In this document: positions 46,101 to 54,887 of the stretch, in pieces
Layout: the number at the start of each line of letters is the position of its first letter
Numbering within the stretch: position 1 is the first letter of the stretch
Assembly: GCF_001429395.1 (NCBI RefSeq)
Contig: NZ_LMJT01000001.1
Location: 338,740 to 402,739 of the forward strand
Direction: 5' to 3'
DNA length: 64,000 nucleotides
Origin: Allobosea sp. Root381
GTDB taxonomy: Bacteria > Pseudomonadota > Alphaproteobacteria > Rhizobiales > Beijerinckiaceae
Position numbers and translations under genes: made by a program
The notes under the pieces: model-generated
The model's input: the letters and a program-made list of their open reading frames with translations, nothing else
Told to the model about the DNA's origin: nothing
Database searches by the model: none

Positions 46101-47282
46101 TCAACCGCCATCGCGTGCGACCTTGTTCGTGACCGCCGGTACGGCATCGTTCAGCGCGTTTTCGCCATCGATGCGAATCTTCATGGCGTTACCGCGCCAG
46201 CTGACGTCGCCGCCGACGAAGGCATAGGCCCAGATGCCGGGAAAGGCGATGTCGCGCACCAGCAGCGCGATCGGCGTGCGCCAGCTGACGAACCAGCCGA
46301 CCGCAACCGAAAGCACGATCTCGCCGGCATACCAGGGCAGCAGCACCATCAGCGCGCCAAGCAGCGGCGAGAGACCGAAGGCCGGCGCTGCGAAGGCCGC
46401 CGCGATCACCGCCGGCAGCGGGCCCGACAGGATTTCCGGCAGGAAGAAGGGCAGGAAGGTGACGCGGCGCAGCCGCGCCCAGCGGAACTGGCGCTGTACG
46501 ACGTCGCGCAGGCGGCGCGCGCCGAGCGGCTGCTCGAAGGGCTGGCCGACCAGATGGACATGCTTGCCGGCCCCGCGCACCAGCTTGGTCGCGGCCGCAT
46601 CCTCGGCGATCTCGGCGCCGAGCGCGGCGATGCCGCCATTGGCGTCGAGGAAGGGTTTGTTCCAGAGCATCGACTTGCCCTGCGCGAAGCCCAGGCCCAC
46701 GGCCTCGGCCGTATATTGCCAGCGCGCCTGGAACGGATTGAGGAAGGCGCACTCCACCTCCGCCCCGAAGCAGAACGGCCGCGAGCCCGCCGGCGTCGAG
46801 CAGACGAGGCCGCTCTCGGGCCGCCAGGCGGCCAGCATGCGCTGGATGTAGTCCTTCGGCATCAGCACGTTGGAATCGGCGAGAATGACCCAGTCGGTCT
46901 TCGCCGCCTCCCAGCCGCGGACGCAGTTGTTGAGCTTGGGATTGGCGCTGACGGCGACATCGCCGACGATCAGGCGGACCTTGTCGGCGCCATATTGCGC
47001 GATCAGCTCCTCGACCAGCGGGATGATCGGGTCGTCGGCATCGGCGACGCAGAAGATCGTGGAATAATGCGGATAATCGAGTTCCAGCCCCGAGATCGCG
47101 GTCTCGCGGCTGAAGGCCTCGATGCCGCGCACCGGCCGCACGATCGTCACCGCCGGCAGCGCGGCGAGCAGCGCCGAGCGCTCCAGCGGCTTGCGCAGGC
47201 GCCACAGCGCGATCGCCTGGCTGACCAGATTGGTTGCGGTCAGCGCGCCTGCGAAGAGTGCAGCCCAGCCCGCGGGCGTCAT
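46101..47282 (-). CDS. GT21 ceramide-glucosyltransferase-like protein
   Basis: A 393-residue membrane glycosyltransferase. An N-terminal membrane segment precedes a GT-A domain that matches the ceramide glucosyltransferase/HpnI group: VTIVRPVRGIEAF, LDYPHYSTIFCVADADDPI, NPKLNNCVRGWEAA, WVILADSNVL (acidic site), and the RQFRWARLRR motif (Q/R-x-x-R-W, about residues 283-292). Three membrane segments follow (about 300-375). It makes a glycolipid at the membrane: a glycosylceramide or hopanoid sugar are the candidates. It sits between pheS and pheT on the same strand, which is an unusual place. Confidence 0.86.
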   Translation of the reverse strand: MTPAGWAALFAGALTATNLVSQAIALWRLRKPLERSALLAALPAVTIVRPVRGIEAFSRETAISGLELDYPHYSTIFCVADADDPIIPLVEELIAQYGADKVRLIVGDVAVSANPKLNNCVRGWEAAKTDWVILADSNVLMPKDYIQRMLAAWRPESGLVCSTPAGSRPFCFGAEVECAFLNPFQARWQYTAEAVGLGFAQGKSMLWNKPFLDANGGIAALGAEIAEDAAATKLVRGAGKHVHLVGQPFEQPLGARRLRDVVQRQFRWARLRRVTFLPFFLPEILSGPLPAVIAAAFAAPAFGLSPLLGALMVLLPWYAGEIVLSVAVGWFVSWRTPIALLVRDIAFPGIWAYAFVGGDVSWRGNAMKIRIDGENALNDAVPAVTNKVARDGG

Positions 47283-47310
47283 CACGCTGTCCCCTGCCCT
47301 GCCCGCTTGG

Positions 47311-48396
47311 TCACGACGACGACAGGCCACCCGTCAGGGTCGGCAGGTCGAGCGGGCGGAAGCCATAATGCGAGAGCCAGCGCACATCCGCCTCGAAGAA
47401 GGGGCGCAGGTCCGGCATGCCGTATTTCAGCATGGCGATGCGGTCGATGCCCATGCCCCAGGCGAAACCCTGATAGACTTCCGGATCGACGCCGCAGTTC
47501 TTCAGCACGTTCGGGTGAACCATGCCGCAGCCGAGGATCTCGAGCCAGTCGTCGCCCTCGCCGAAGCGGATCTCGCCACCCTTGCGCGAGCACTGGATAT
47601 CGACCTCCATCGAAGGCTCGGTGAAGGGGAAGAAGGATGGGCGGAAGCGCATCTTGACATTGTCGATCTCGAAGAACGCCTTGCAGAACTCCTCCAGCAC
47701 CCATTTCAGATGGCCGAGATGGGCTTGTCTGTCGATGACGAGCCCTTCGACCTGATGGAACATCGGCGTGTGGGTCTGGTCGGAATCCATGCGGTAGGTC
47801 CGGCCCGGGCAGATCACACGGATCGGCGGCTCCTGGGCCAGCATGGTGCGGACCTGCACCGGCGAGGTGTGGGTGCGCAGCAGCTTGCGCTCTCCGCTCG
47901 CGTCCGGCGCGAAGAAGAAGGTGTCGTGCATCTCGCGGGCCGGGTGGCCGACGGGGAAGTTCAGCTTGGTGAAGTTCAGATCGTCGGTCTCGACATCCGG
48001 GCCTTCCGCGATCGAGAAGCCCATATCGCCGAAGATCGCGGTGATCTCGTCGATGACCTGGCTGATCGGGTGGATGCGGCCGCGCGCCTCCGGCCCCTCG
48101 CGCACCGGCAGCGAGACGTCGAGCGTCTCGGAGGCGAGCTTGGCCTCGAGCGCGGCCTCGGCCAGCGCCTCCCTGCGGGCGGTCAGCGCGGTCTGGACGC
48201 GGTCGCGCAGGCCGTTGATCAGCGGGCCCTTTTCCTTGCGCTCGTCCGGCGTCATCGCGCCCAGCGTCTTGAGCAGCGCCGAGATCGAGCCGGCCTTGCC
48301 GAGCGCCGCGATCCTGACCTGCTCCAGCGCGGCCTCGTCCTGCGCCCCCGCCACGTCGGCGAGAAGGCTCGTGCCCAGGTGATCGATCTCGTTCAT
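47311..48396 (-). CDS. pheS: Phenylalanine--tRNA ligase alpha subunit
   Basis: A 361-residue class II synthetase subunit. Class II motif 2 and 3 regions are visible in [34 protein letters not shown] and [16 protein letters not shown]. The N-terminal coiled-coil arm (about 1-85) binds tRNA. The start at 48396 ([12 protein letters not shown]) is standard; the frame upstream is not conserved. It is followed 28 bases later by the glycosyltransferase gene, not by pheT. Confidence 0.97.
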   Translation of the reverse strand: MNEIDHLGTSLLADVAGAQDEAALEQVRIAALGKAGSISALLKTLGAMTPDERKEKGPLINGLRDRVQTALTARREALAEAALEAKLASETLDVSLPVREGPEARGRIHPISQVIDEITAIFGDMGFSIAEGPDVETDDLNFTKLNFPVGHPAREMHDTFFFAPDASGERKLLRTHTSPVQVRTMLAQEPPIRVICPGRTYRMDSDQTHTPMFHQVEGLVIDRQAHLGHLKWVLEEFCKAFFEIDNVKMRFRPSFFPFTEPSMEVDIQCSRKGGEIRFGEGDDWLEILGCGMVHPNVLKNCGVDPEVYQGFAWGMGIDRIAMLKYGMPDLRPFFEADVRWLSHYGFRPLDLPTLTGGLSSS

Positions 48397-48538
48397 GCCT
48401 GCTCTGGTCCGTTTGCGAGGCTCTTCTAGGGTGTCGCCTGCGCCGAAGCTAGAGGCAATCACGCCGGTCGGAGCCCTTGGTTCCTCCTTGGCGGAACCCG
48501 CTCTAGGCTGGCGCGACCAAGCCAACCGGATCGATTCC

Positions 48539-49300
48539 ATGCCTGACAGCACAGCCCAGAAGAACTCGCCCTCCTACCGCCTCGCCGCGCTCGACCGCGA
48601 CTTCCTTCTCGGCGATTCGACGCGCGGTGCCCGCTTCATGCTCGAATACCAGAAGGCCGAGGACCATCTGCGCGCGCGTGGCGTGGTCTCGACCATCGTC
48701 GTCTTCGGCTCGGCGCGGGTGCGCGAGGGCGAGCCATGGTACGAGGCGGCGCGCGCCTTCGCGCGGCTCGCCTCCGAGCGCGGCGGAGCGCTGGCCGAGG
48801 GCAATAGCGGGCGCGACCACGTCATTGCCACCGGCGGCGGGCCCGGCATCATGGAAGCGGCCAATCGCGGCGCCACCGAAGCCGGCGCGCTTTCGATCGG
48901 CTTCAACATCACCCTGCCGCATGAGCAGGAGCCCAACGCCTGGTCGACGCCGGACCTGACCTTCCGCTTCCATTATTTCGCGATGCGCAAGATGCATCTG
49001 GCGATGCGGGCGGCGGCGCTTGTCGTCTTCCCCGGCGGCTTCGGCACGCTGGACGAGCTCTTCGAGATCATGACGCTGGTGCAGACCGGCAAGATGGGGC
49101 CGGTGCCGATCGTGCTCTACGACAGCGCCTACTGGAAGAGCCTGCTCAACCTCGAGGTGATGGCCGAGGCCGGGATGATCCGCCCCGAGGACCTTGAGCT
49201 CTTCTGCCACGCCGACACGCCCGAGGAAGCCTATGCCCGCATCGTCGAGGGCGCAGGCGACAGCTGGCGCCCTGCAGCGGATGACAGCGTGCAGACGTGA
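48539..49300 (+). CDS. LOG family protein (TIGR00730)
   Basis: A 253-residue Rossmann-fold protein of the LOG family. The nucleotide-binding motif [16 protein letters not shown] (about residues 97-112) and the signature [12 protein letters not shown] (about 163-174) are both present. Family members release free cytokinins or act as nucleotide monophosphate nucleosidases. The N-terminal part, about 50 residues longer than plant LOG, fits the bacterial group. It is on the plus strand between rplT and pheS, so it interrupts the usual order of these minus-strand genes. A bidirectional terminator follows. Confidence 0.9.
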   Translation: MPDSTAQKNSPSYRLAALDRDFLLGDSTRGARFMLEYQKAEDHLRARGVVSTIVVFGSARVREGEPWYEAARAFARLASERGGALAEGNSGRDHVIATGGGPGIMEAANRGATEAGALSIGFNITLPHEQEPNAWSTPDLTFRFHYFAMRKMHLAMRAAALVVFPGGFGTLDELFEIMTLVQTGKMGPVPIVLYDSAYWKSLLNLEVMAEAGMIRPEDLELFCHADTPEEAYARIVEGAGDSWRPAADDSVQT

Positions 49301-49375
49301 GGTCACGCGTCGCGAGTTCCTCAGAGGGGGGGGGCGGGTCACGGCCGCAGTGTCGAATGGACCACCCTTCACCTG

Positions 49376-49396
49376 CCCTCTCCCTGCGGGAGAGGG
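49376..49396. repeat. Short palindrome, 9-bp arms
   Basis: CCCTCTCCC (49376-49384) and GGGAGAGGG (49388-49396) with a TGC loop. This palindrome type is common between genes in high-GC alphaproteobacteria and here lies after the LOG gene. Confidence 0.7.
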
Positions 49397-49430
49397 TTCC
49401 CCGCGCTGTCCGAGCCTGACGGACAAACGA

Positions 49431-49458
49431 AAAAGGCCGGCGTCACCGCCGGCCTTTT
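49431..49458. terminator. Bidirectional Rho-independent terminator
   Basis: AAAAGGCCGGCG (49431-49442) pairs exactly with CGCCGGCCTTTT (49447-49458), loop TCAC. It lies between the convergent LOG and rplT genes and can end both transcripts. Confidence 0.9.
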
Positions 49459-49482
49459 CCAAATTCACCGATACCAGTCCGC

Positions 49483-49857
49483 TCAGGCGGCCTTGGCTTC
49501 CGTGCCGAGCGCAGCCTTGACCGACTCGACCACCGCCGTGAAGGAGGCGGCGTCGTCGATGGCCATGGCCGACAGGGTCTTGCGGTCGAGCTCGATGCCC
49601 GCCTTGGCGAGGCCGCCGATGAAGACCGAATAAACCAGGCCGTGCTCGCGAACCGCGGCGTTCAGGCGCTGGATCCAGAGCGCACGGAACGAGCGCTTCT
49701 TGTTCTTGCGGTCGCGATAGGCGTACTGCATCGAGCGATCGACGGCCGCCTTGGCGGCGCGGATCGTATTCTTGCGGCGGCCATAGAAGCCCTTGGCGGC
49801 CTTGAGTGTCTTCTTGTGCTTGGCGTGGGACGTTACGCCCCGTTTCACGCGAGCCAT
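49483..49857 (-). CDS. rplT: 50S ribosomal protein L20
   Basis: A 124-residue L20 protein that binds 23S rRNA early in large-subunit assembly. The start [19 protein letters not shown] and [20 protein letters not shown] are typical, and [19 protein letters not shown] follows. The start has CCGGAGATC upstream. It is 28 bases after rpmI on the same strand. Confidence 0.98.
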   Translation of the reverse strand: MARVKRGVTSHAKHKKTLKAAKGFYGRRKNTIRAAKAAVDRSMQYAYRDRKNKKRSFRALWIQRLNAAVREHGLVYSVFIGGLAKAGIELDRKTLSAMAIDDAASFTAVVESVKAALGTEAKAA

Positions 49858-49885
49858 GTCATGATCTCCGGAAGTTCAGGGGGCG

Positions 49886-50086
49886 TCAGCCGTTGGGGAG
49901 GAAGTACTTCTTCACGTTGGCCGCATCGCCCTCGAAGAGGACGTTGGTGCCGCGGTGATTGCGGAGCTGCTTATTGGTCCGCTTGATCATCCCGTGACGC
50001 TTTCCAGCCTGGGCATAGAGCACCTTGCCGGTTCCGGTGATCTTGAACCGCTTCTTAGCGGCCGATTTCGTCTTGATCTTGGGCAT
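49886..50086 (-). CDS. rpmI: 50S ribosomal protein L35
   Basis: A 66-residue L35 protein. The start [20 protein letters not shown] and [14 protein letters not shown] are diagnostic. GAGGAGCTGAA lies just upstream of its ATG. infC, normally next upstream, is about 2.8 kb away here, behind an MFS/TetR/GYD group, so this gene needs its own promoter, which should lie in 50087-50257. Confidence 0.98.
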   Translation of the reverse strand: MPKIKTKSAAKKRFKITGTGKVLYAQAGKRHGMIKRTNKQLRNHRGTNVLFEGDAANVKKYFLPNG

Positions 50087-50257
50087 TTCAGCTCCTCATT
50101 GGTCGCGGTCGCGCGAATTGCGCCGCATCAGTTTTGCTTGCTGGAAGCAAAGACGACCGCCACGGCAGCCCTTATCAGCCGGGCGATCGAAGGCCGCGCG
50201 TATGACAGAAAAGGGCGGGGCTGGCAAGCGCGATGCGGAAGCCGGCGCACAGATCGC

Positions 50258-51469
50258 TCAAGCCGGTTCGCAGGCCACGACCGAACCGCGCTCCCCTTCA
50301 TGCGCGAAGGCACGCCTTCCCGCGACCACGATCGCCAGCGCGGCGACGCCCGCGCCGATCGAGATCCAGAAGCCGCTCGACGCCCCGTAGAGGTCGATCA
50401 CCCAACCGGATCCGAGGGAGCCCAGCGCCATCCCGACCCCGATCCCGGTCGTACCCCAGGTGATGCCCTCGGTCAGCTTGGCCGGCGGCACGGCCTGCTC
50501 CATCAGCCCCATGGCGACGATAATCGTCGGCGAGACCGAGGCCCCCGCCAGGAACAGCACGAAGGCGAGCGAGACGAGATCGCCGACGATCAGCAGCGGC
50601 AGGGTCGTCAGCATCGCGAGCCCGACGGCGAGCTGCAGCTGCGCGACCAGCGAGATCCGCGGCCGCAGCGTGCCGAACAGCAGCCCGACGATCAGCGAGC
50701 CGCTGGCATAGCTCGCCAGGACCAGGCTCGCGGCGCCCTTGTGGCCCTGGGCCTCGGCGAAAGCCACGGTCGCGACCTCCGCCGTGCCGAAGATCGCGCC
50801 AATCGCGACCATGACGAGGGCGATGACGCGCACCGGCCAGAGCCCGATCGCGGAGGCGCCCTGTTCTCCCTGATCGTGAACCGCCGGCTCAGTGCCGCGC
50901 TGGATGATGAAGGCCGCGCCCCCGACCGCAAGCAACACAGCCGCCGCCAGCGGTCCGGCCTCCGGAAACAGCGAGACACTGAGGCCGATGGCGAGGACCG
51001 GCCCGACGATATAGACCGCCTCGTCGACGACGGATTCGAAGGCGAATGCCGTGCGCAGATCGGGCTGTCCGCGGTAGATGTCCGTCCAGCGCGCCCTGAC
51101 CAGCGCCCCGAAGCTGGGCATGAAGCCGACCAGTGCCGCTGACAGGAACAACGTCCAGACCGGCGCTTCGAGGCGCGTCGCGACGATGAGAGCAGCGAAG
51201 GCGACCAGCGCCAGCAGCATCGACGGGACGGCGATCCGACGCTGCCCGAAGCGATCGACCAGGCGCGACAGCTGCGGTGCGATCAGGGCATTCGCGAAGG
51301 CGAAAGTGGCGGCGACCGAACCGGCCAGGCCGTATTCCCCGCGCGACTGGGATAGCATCGTGACGATCCCCAGCGTCGTCATCGCCCAAGGCAGGCGCGC
51401 GACGAAGGCCGCGCCTGAGAAGCCGAGCGCGCCGGGAGCGGCGAAGATCGCGCGGTAGGGGCTGAACAT
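50258..51469 (-). CDS. MFS transporter, probable efflux pump
   Basis: A 403-residue major facilitator with about twelve membrane segments. Motif A-like RLVDRFGQRRIAVPS follows the second segment, and GSLGSGWVIDLYGASSGF lies near the last ones. It is divergent from a TetR-family gene, with three shared operator-like palindromes between them. This layout is typical of a regulated drug or metabolite exporter. The start at 51469 has GAGG upstream; a GTG seven codons earlier is possible. Confidence 0.88.
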   Translation of the reverse strand: MFSPYRAIFAAPGALGFSGAAFVARLPWAMTTLGIVTMLSQSRGEYGLAGSVAATFAFANALIAPQLSRLVDRFGQRRIAVPSMLLALVAFAALIVATRLEAPVWTLFLSAALVGFMPSFGALVRARWTDIYRGQPDLRTAFAFESVVDEAVYIVGPVLAIGLSVSLFPEAGPLAAAVLLAVGGAAFIIQRGTEPAVHDQGEQGASAIGLWPVRVIALVMVAIGAIFGTAEVATVAFAEAQGHKGAASLVLASYASGSLIVGLLFGTLRPRISLVAQLQLAVGLAMLTTLPLLIVGDLVSLAFVLFLAGASVSPTIIVAMGLMEQAVPPAKLTEGITWGTTGIGVGMALGSLGSGWVIDLYGASSGFWISIGAGVAALAIVVAGRRAFAHEGERGSVVACEPA

Positions 51470-51492
51470 GGAAACCTCGTCCGGTCGCACTT

Positions 51493-51509
51493 ACATACAT
51501 TGTGTATGT
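51493..51509. promoter_or_regulatory. TetR operator candidate O1
   Basis: ACATACA-TTG-TGTATGT, exact 7-bp arms. It lies 24 bases before the MFS start, where a bound repressor would block its transcription. Confidence 0.75.
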
Positions 51510-51521
51510 GAACGCGTAATT

Positions 51522-51538
51522 GCATACGCCCCGTATGT
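51522..51538. promoter_or_regulatory. TetR operator candidate O2
   Basis: GCATACG-CCC-CGTATGT, 7-bp arms with one mismatch, centred 29 bp from O1. Confidence 0.7.
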
Positions 51539-51544
51539 CAATTA

Positions 51545-51561
51545 ACATACAAGACGTATGT
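51545..51561. promoter_or_regulatory. TetR operator candidate O3
   Basis: ACATACA-AGA-CGTATGT, 7-bp arms with one mismatch, centred 23 bp from O2 and ending 13 bases before the tetR start. Confidence 0.7.
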
Positions 51562-51574
51562 GGAAGGATTGTGA

Positions 51575-52171
51575 ATGAGCCGCAGGCTTCGAGCCGACAT
51601 GATCGCGGAAACCCGCGCCAGCCTGATCGCCGCGGCTCGCGTGGCCTTCGGGACCGTCGGCTATGCGGAAACCGCGATGGACGACCTGACAGCCGCGGCC
51701 GGGCTGACGCGCGGCGCACTCTACCACCATTTCGGCGACAAGAAGGGCTTGTTCGCGGCAGTTCTCGGTCAAATCGACGCCGAGATGACGCTTCGGCTGC
51801 GCGCCGTTTCCGCCAGGGCGCCGGATCGCTGGAGCGGCTTCCGCGACGAATGCGTCGCCTATCTTGCAATGGCGCGGGAGCCGGAAATCCAGCGCATCGT
51901 GCTGCGCGACGGGCCGGCCGTCCTGGGCGACCCCTGGCAATGGCCGATCCAGAACGATTGCATCCGGATGATGACCAAGGGGCTGGGCGAACTTATCGCC
52001 GATGGCCGGTTGATGCCGGTCGATCCGGAAGCCGTGGCACGGCTCCTCGTCGGTGCGACCCAGCACGCCGCGCAATGGATTGCGCATGCGCCGGCCCCGG
52101 AGACGGCACTGCAAGGCGCGACCGAGGCGCTGGACGCCATGCTCGGCGGGCTGCTGCGCAAACCCGCATGA
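51575..52171 (+). CDS. TetR family transcriptional regulator
   Basis: A 198-residue regulator. The N-terminal HTH (about 12-58) reads ASLIAAARVAFGTVGYAET, MDDLTAAAGLTRGALYHHF and GDKKGLFAAVL, all standard. The ligand-binding C-terminal half is not recognisable. It most likely represses itself and the divergent MFS gene through the 17-bp palindromes ACATACR-N3-YGTATGT. The start has GGAAGGA upstream. Confidence 0.93.
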   Translation: MSRRLRADMIAETRASLIAAARVAFGTVGYAETAMDDLTAAAGLTRGALYHHFGDKKGLFAAVLGQIDAEMTLRLRAVSARAPDRWSGFRDECVAYLAMAREPEIQRIVLRDGPAVLGDPWQWPIQNDCIRMMTKGLGELIADGRLMPVDPEAVARLLVGATQHAAQWIAHAPAPETALQGATEALDAMLGGLLRKPA

Positions 52172-52327
52172 GACGGCGCGCGGACTGCATTCCGCTGCGT
52201 CATCTTCTACTTCGTGCTATCGTGGCGATGCCCGGCGGACATCGCGAAGTCCCGTCCGGAGCCGCGTGGCGACAAGCCCGCCGCCGCCCGGCGCCTCCGG
52301 CGGAAATCCCGGGTCGGGAGACGCGCT

Positions 52328-52621
52328 ATGACGACCTACATCATGCTGGCGAACTGGACCGACCAGGGCGCGCGCAACGTCAAGGATTCGCCCACCCGCC
52401 TCGACGCCGCCAAGAAGCTGATCGGCAGCATGGGCGGCGACTTCAAGTCCTTCTTCATGACGATGGGCGAGTACGACATGGTCATCATCGGAGAGGCCCC
52501 CGACGATGCGGTGATCGCCCGCTTCTGCCTGCAGCTCGCCATGCTCGGCAATGTCCGCACCAAGACGCTCAAGGCCTTCCCTGAAGCCGCCTATCGCGAG
52601 ATCATCCGCTCGGTCAGTTAG
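52328..52621 (+). CDS. GYD domain protein
   Basis: A 97-residue protein of the GYD family, named for a conserved G-Y/E-Y-D motif; here it reads MGEYDMVIIGEAPDD (about residues 46-60). The start TTYIMLANWTDQG is typical. These are small ferredoxin-like fold proteins of unknown role. It follows tetR by 156 bases on the same strand. The start has GGGAGA upstream. Confidence 0.9.
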   Translation: MTTYIMLANWTDQGARNVKDSPTRLDAAKKLIGSMGGDFKSFFMTMGEYDMVIIGEAPDDAVIARFCLQLAMLGNVRTKTLKAFPEAAYREIIRSVS

Positions 52622-52819
52622 GGGCCTCTTGCGGCTGGATCGGATCACCTCGTCTTTCGGGGGTTCGCGTAGCGAAGAGCCGGGAACCCGGAACCGAGAC
52701 CGGCAATGGCAAGGCGCCGGGCTCACGGCACCCTGACGAGCTTCGGAACCGGTTCTGGGTTCAGGCCTGCAGCCTGCCGCAGAATGACGCCGTCGTTCCG
52801 TCGAGGCCCGGACATGACA

Positions 52820-52843
52820 AGGCCCGGCACTGGGGCCGGGCCT
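52820..52843 (-). terminator. GC hairpin after infC, possible terminator
   Basis: AGGCCCGGC (52820-52828) and GCCGGGCCT (52835-52843) form a 9-bp stem about 50 bases after the infC stop. There is only a weak U run on the minus strand. Confidence 0.45.
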
Positions 52844-52893
52844 GATGCAAACCGCCTCATGCGATCGGCGGATCGTTACTTCGAAGCCAAGAT

Positions 52894-53436
52894 TTATTTC
52901 GGCGCCAGCACCATGACCATCTGGCGGCCCTCGAGCTGCCAGTCGCTCTCGACCTTGGCGGTCTCGACCAGATCGGCCTTGACGCGCTCGAGCACCTTCA
53001 CGCCGAGATCCTGGTGGGCCATTTCGCGGCCGCGGAAGCGCAGCGTCACCTTGACCTTGTCGCCTTCCTCGAAGAAGCCGAGCATGGCCTTCATCTTGAC
53101 GTCGTAGTCATGCTTGTCGATGCCCGGACGGAGCTTGATCTCCTTGATCTCGATGGTGCGCTGCTTCTTGCGCGCCTCGGACGCCTTCTTCTGCTCCAGG
53201 AAGCGAAAGCGGCCGTAATCGAGAATCTTGCAGACCGGAGGCACGGAGTTGGGGGCGATCTCGACGAGGTCGAGACCGGCATCCTCGGCAATCTTCAGGG
53301 CCTCGAAGAACGACACCACGCCACGGTTGGCGCCGGTATCGTCGATGAGCTGGACCTCGCGGACGCCGCGAATGTCGCGGTTGGAGCGCGGACCTTCCTT
53401 GGTCGGGGTCGGGGCAGCACGGAAAGGACGACGAAT
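52894..53436 (-). CDS. infC: Translation initiation factor IF-3, AUU start
   Basis: A 180-residue IF-3. The N-domain has [14 protein letters not shown] and [19 protein letters not shown], and the C-domain has [19 protein letters not shown] and [20 protein letters not shown]-3 checks start codon choice on the 30S subunit. No ATG or GTG lies near the conserved N-terminus. AGGAGA (53445-53450) is followed after 8 bases by ATT (53434-53436), which reads as the rare AUU start also used by Escherichia coli infC, where it allows autoregulation. The frame opens further to an ATG at 53493, but that has no ribosome site. The neighbours rpmI and rplT are displaced. Confidence 0.92.
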   Translation of the reverse strand: MRRPFRAAPTPTKEGPRSNRDIRGVREVQLIDDTGANRGVVSFFEALKIAEDAGLDLVEIAPNSVPPVCKILDYGRFRFLEQKKASEARKKQRTIEIKEIKLRPGIDKHDYDVKMKAMLGFFEEGDKVKVTLRFRGREMAHQDLGVKVLERVKADLVETAKVESDWQLEGRQMVMVLAPK

Positions 53437-53450
53437 GGCAGTATTCTCCT
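53434..53450 (-). promoter_or_regulatory. Ribosome site and AUU start of infC
   Basis: AGGAGA, 8 bases, then ATT on the minus strand. IF-3 discriminates against AUU, so this combination implies feedback control of infC translation. Confidence 0.75.
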
Positions 53451-53535
53451 GTGAATGGCGCTTCGCGCGCCCGTGAGCAGACACATTGCACAAAGACGCG
53501 CATTGTCAATGGAAGAGGCTGAATAGCCTAGATGG

Positions 53536-54753
53536 TCAGCGTCCGAGCAACGCGCAATAGACGTCGAGGGTTTCGCGCACCATCGTCTCCAGCGAGAAAT
53601 GGCGTTCGACATGCTGGCGGGCGCGCAGGGCGAGGTTGTCGCGTGCCGACGGGCGCAAGCTCAGCGCGCCTTCGAGCGCGGCGGCGAGCGCCGGTGCGTC
53701 GCCCGGCGGAACGCGCCAGCCGGTGCGCTCGCCCGGGCTGACCTGCGGCGGGGCCAGCACGGTCTCGGGCACCGCGCCGAGATCCGAGACGACCACCGGA
53801 ATGCCCATCGCCTGCGCCTCGACCGCGACTCGGCCGAACGCCTCCGGCTCCGTCGAGGGCACGGCAACGATCGCCGCCGCCAGCAGCGCAGCGGGCATGT
53901 CGGCGCAGTGGCCGACGCGTTTCACCCGGCCTTCGAGACCCGCCTTGGCGATCTGCTGGTCGAGCTCCTTGACGTAACCGTCCCTGCCCTGCGGATCGCC
54001 GGCGAGGATGAAGGCGGTGTCGGTGTCGCCGCCGTCGCGCATGATGCGGGCGGCCTCGATCAGGACGCGCTGGCCCTTCCAGCCGGTCAGCCGGCCGGGC
54101 AGCAGCACGATGCGCTGATGCGGCTCGACGCCCCAGGCCCGGCGCAGCGACTGGATGCGCTCCGGCGCCACCGCCTGAGGCGCGAAGGACGAGAAATCGG
54201 TGCCCCGGTTGACGACGCGGATGCGATCGCGCGCGAAGCCGTGCTTCGCCAGGATCAGCCCGGCGGTGTAGGCCGAGTTGGCGATGACAACGTCGCCGCG
54301 CGCCATCACCGAATTATACAGCGTCTTCACGGCCGAGCGGCTGTTGTAGGAGCCGTGATAGGTGGTCACGAAGGGCAGCTTGAGAACGCGCGCCGCCGCG
54401 AGCGCGACCCAGGCCGGCGCGCGCGAGCGGGCATGGATCAACTCGACGCCCTCATGCCGGCAGAGCAACACCAGCTTGCGGACGTTCAGCGCCATCGCCA
54501 GCGGGTTCTTCGAGGCCGCCGGGAACGGCAGCCAGACGCCGCCCACGGCCTGTAGCTCGGCCACCAGCCTGCCGCCCTCGGTCGCGACCAGGGCGCGGGA
54601 ACCGACATCGGTGAGGCCCTTGGCGACATCGACCGCCGTGCGTTCGGCGCCGCCGGCCTCGAGATCGGGAATGATCTGCAGGATCGTCCGCCCGACGAGC
54701 GGGTGGGCCTCGGTCGAAGGCAGCGAGAGATGCGCGCCTGGCTGAAAGGACAT
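53536..54753 (-). CDS. GT4 family glycosyltransferase
   Basis: A 405-residue GT-B glycosyltransferase. N-terminal half: ILQIIPDLEAGGAERTAVD and HARSRAPAW. C-terminal half: VLLPGRLTGWKGQRVLIEA (nucleotide-sugar site), AIVAVPSTEPEAFGRVAVEA (E-x7-E motif) and GIPVVVSDLG. It acts at the inner face of the membrane, probably in polysaccharide or lipopolysaccharide synthesis. The start at 54753 has GGTGAG upstream; the long upstream frame is not conserved. Divergent from an alpha/beta hydrolase gene. Confidence 0.92.
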   Translation of the reverse strand: MSFQPGAHLSLPSTEAHPLVGRTILQIIPDLEAGGAERTAVDVAKGLTDVGSRALVATEGGRLVAELQAVGGVWLPFPAASKNPLAMALNVRKLVLLCRHEGVELIHARSRAPAWVALAAARVLKLPFVTTYHGSYNSRSAVKTLYNSVMARGDVVIANSAYTAGLILAKHGFARDRIRVVNRGTDFSSFAPQAVAPERIQSLRRAWGVEPHQRIVLLPGRLTGWKGQRVLIEAARIMRDGGDTDTAFILAGDPQGRDGYVKELDQQIAKAGLEGRVKRVGHCADMPAALLAAAIVAVPSTEPEAFGRVAVEAQAMGIPVVVSDLGAVPETVLAPPQVSPGERTGWRVPPGDAPALAAALEGALSLRPSARDNLALRARQHVERHFSLETMVRETLDVYCALLGR

Positions 54754-54887
54754 GCTCACCGTTTCGGAACAACTCTTTTCGTCTGCGCGGAAATGACCGC
54801 GGCGATTTGCGCGACTATGCCTGCTCGCGACCGGAATTCGCAGCCTATATTCGCCCCGCCACGCCGATTCGTCACAGGAGATTTGGG

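Noticed and set aside
44691..47624. An open frame of about 980 codons on the plus strand opposite pheT and the GT21-like gene
   Set aside because: It spans two real minus-strand genes, has no recognisable domain and shows arginine-rich antisense composition.
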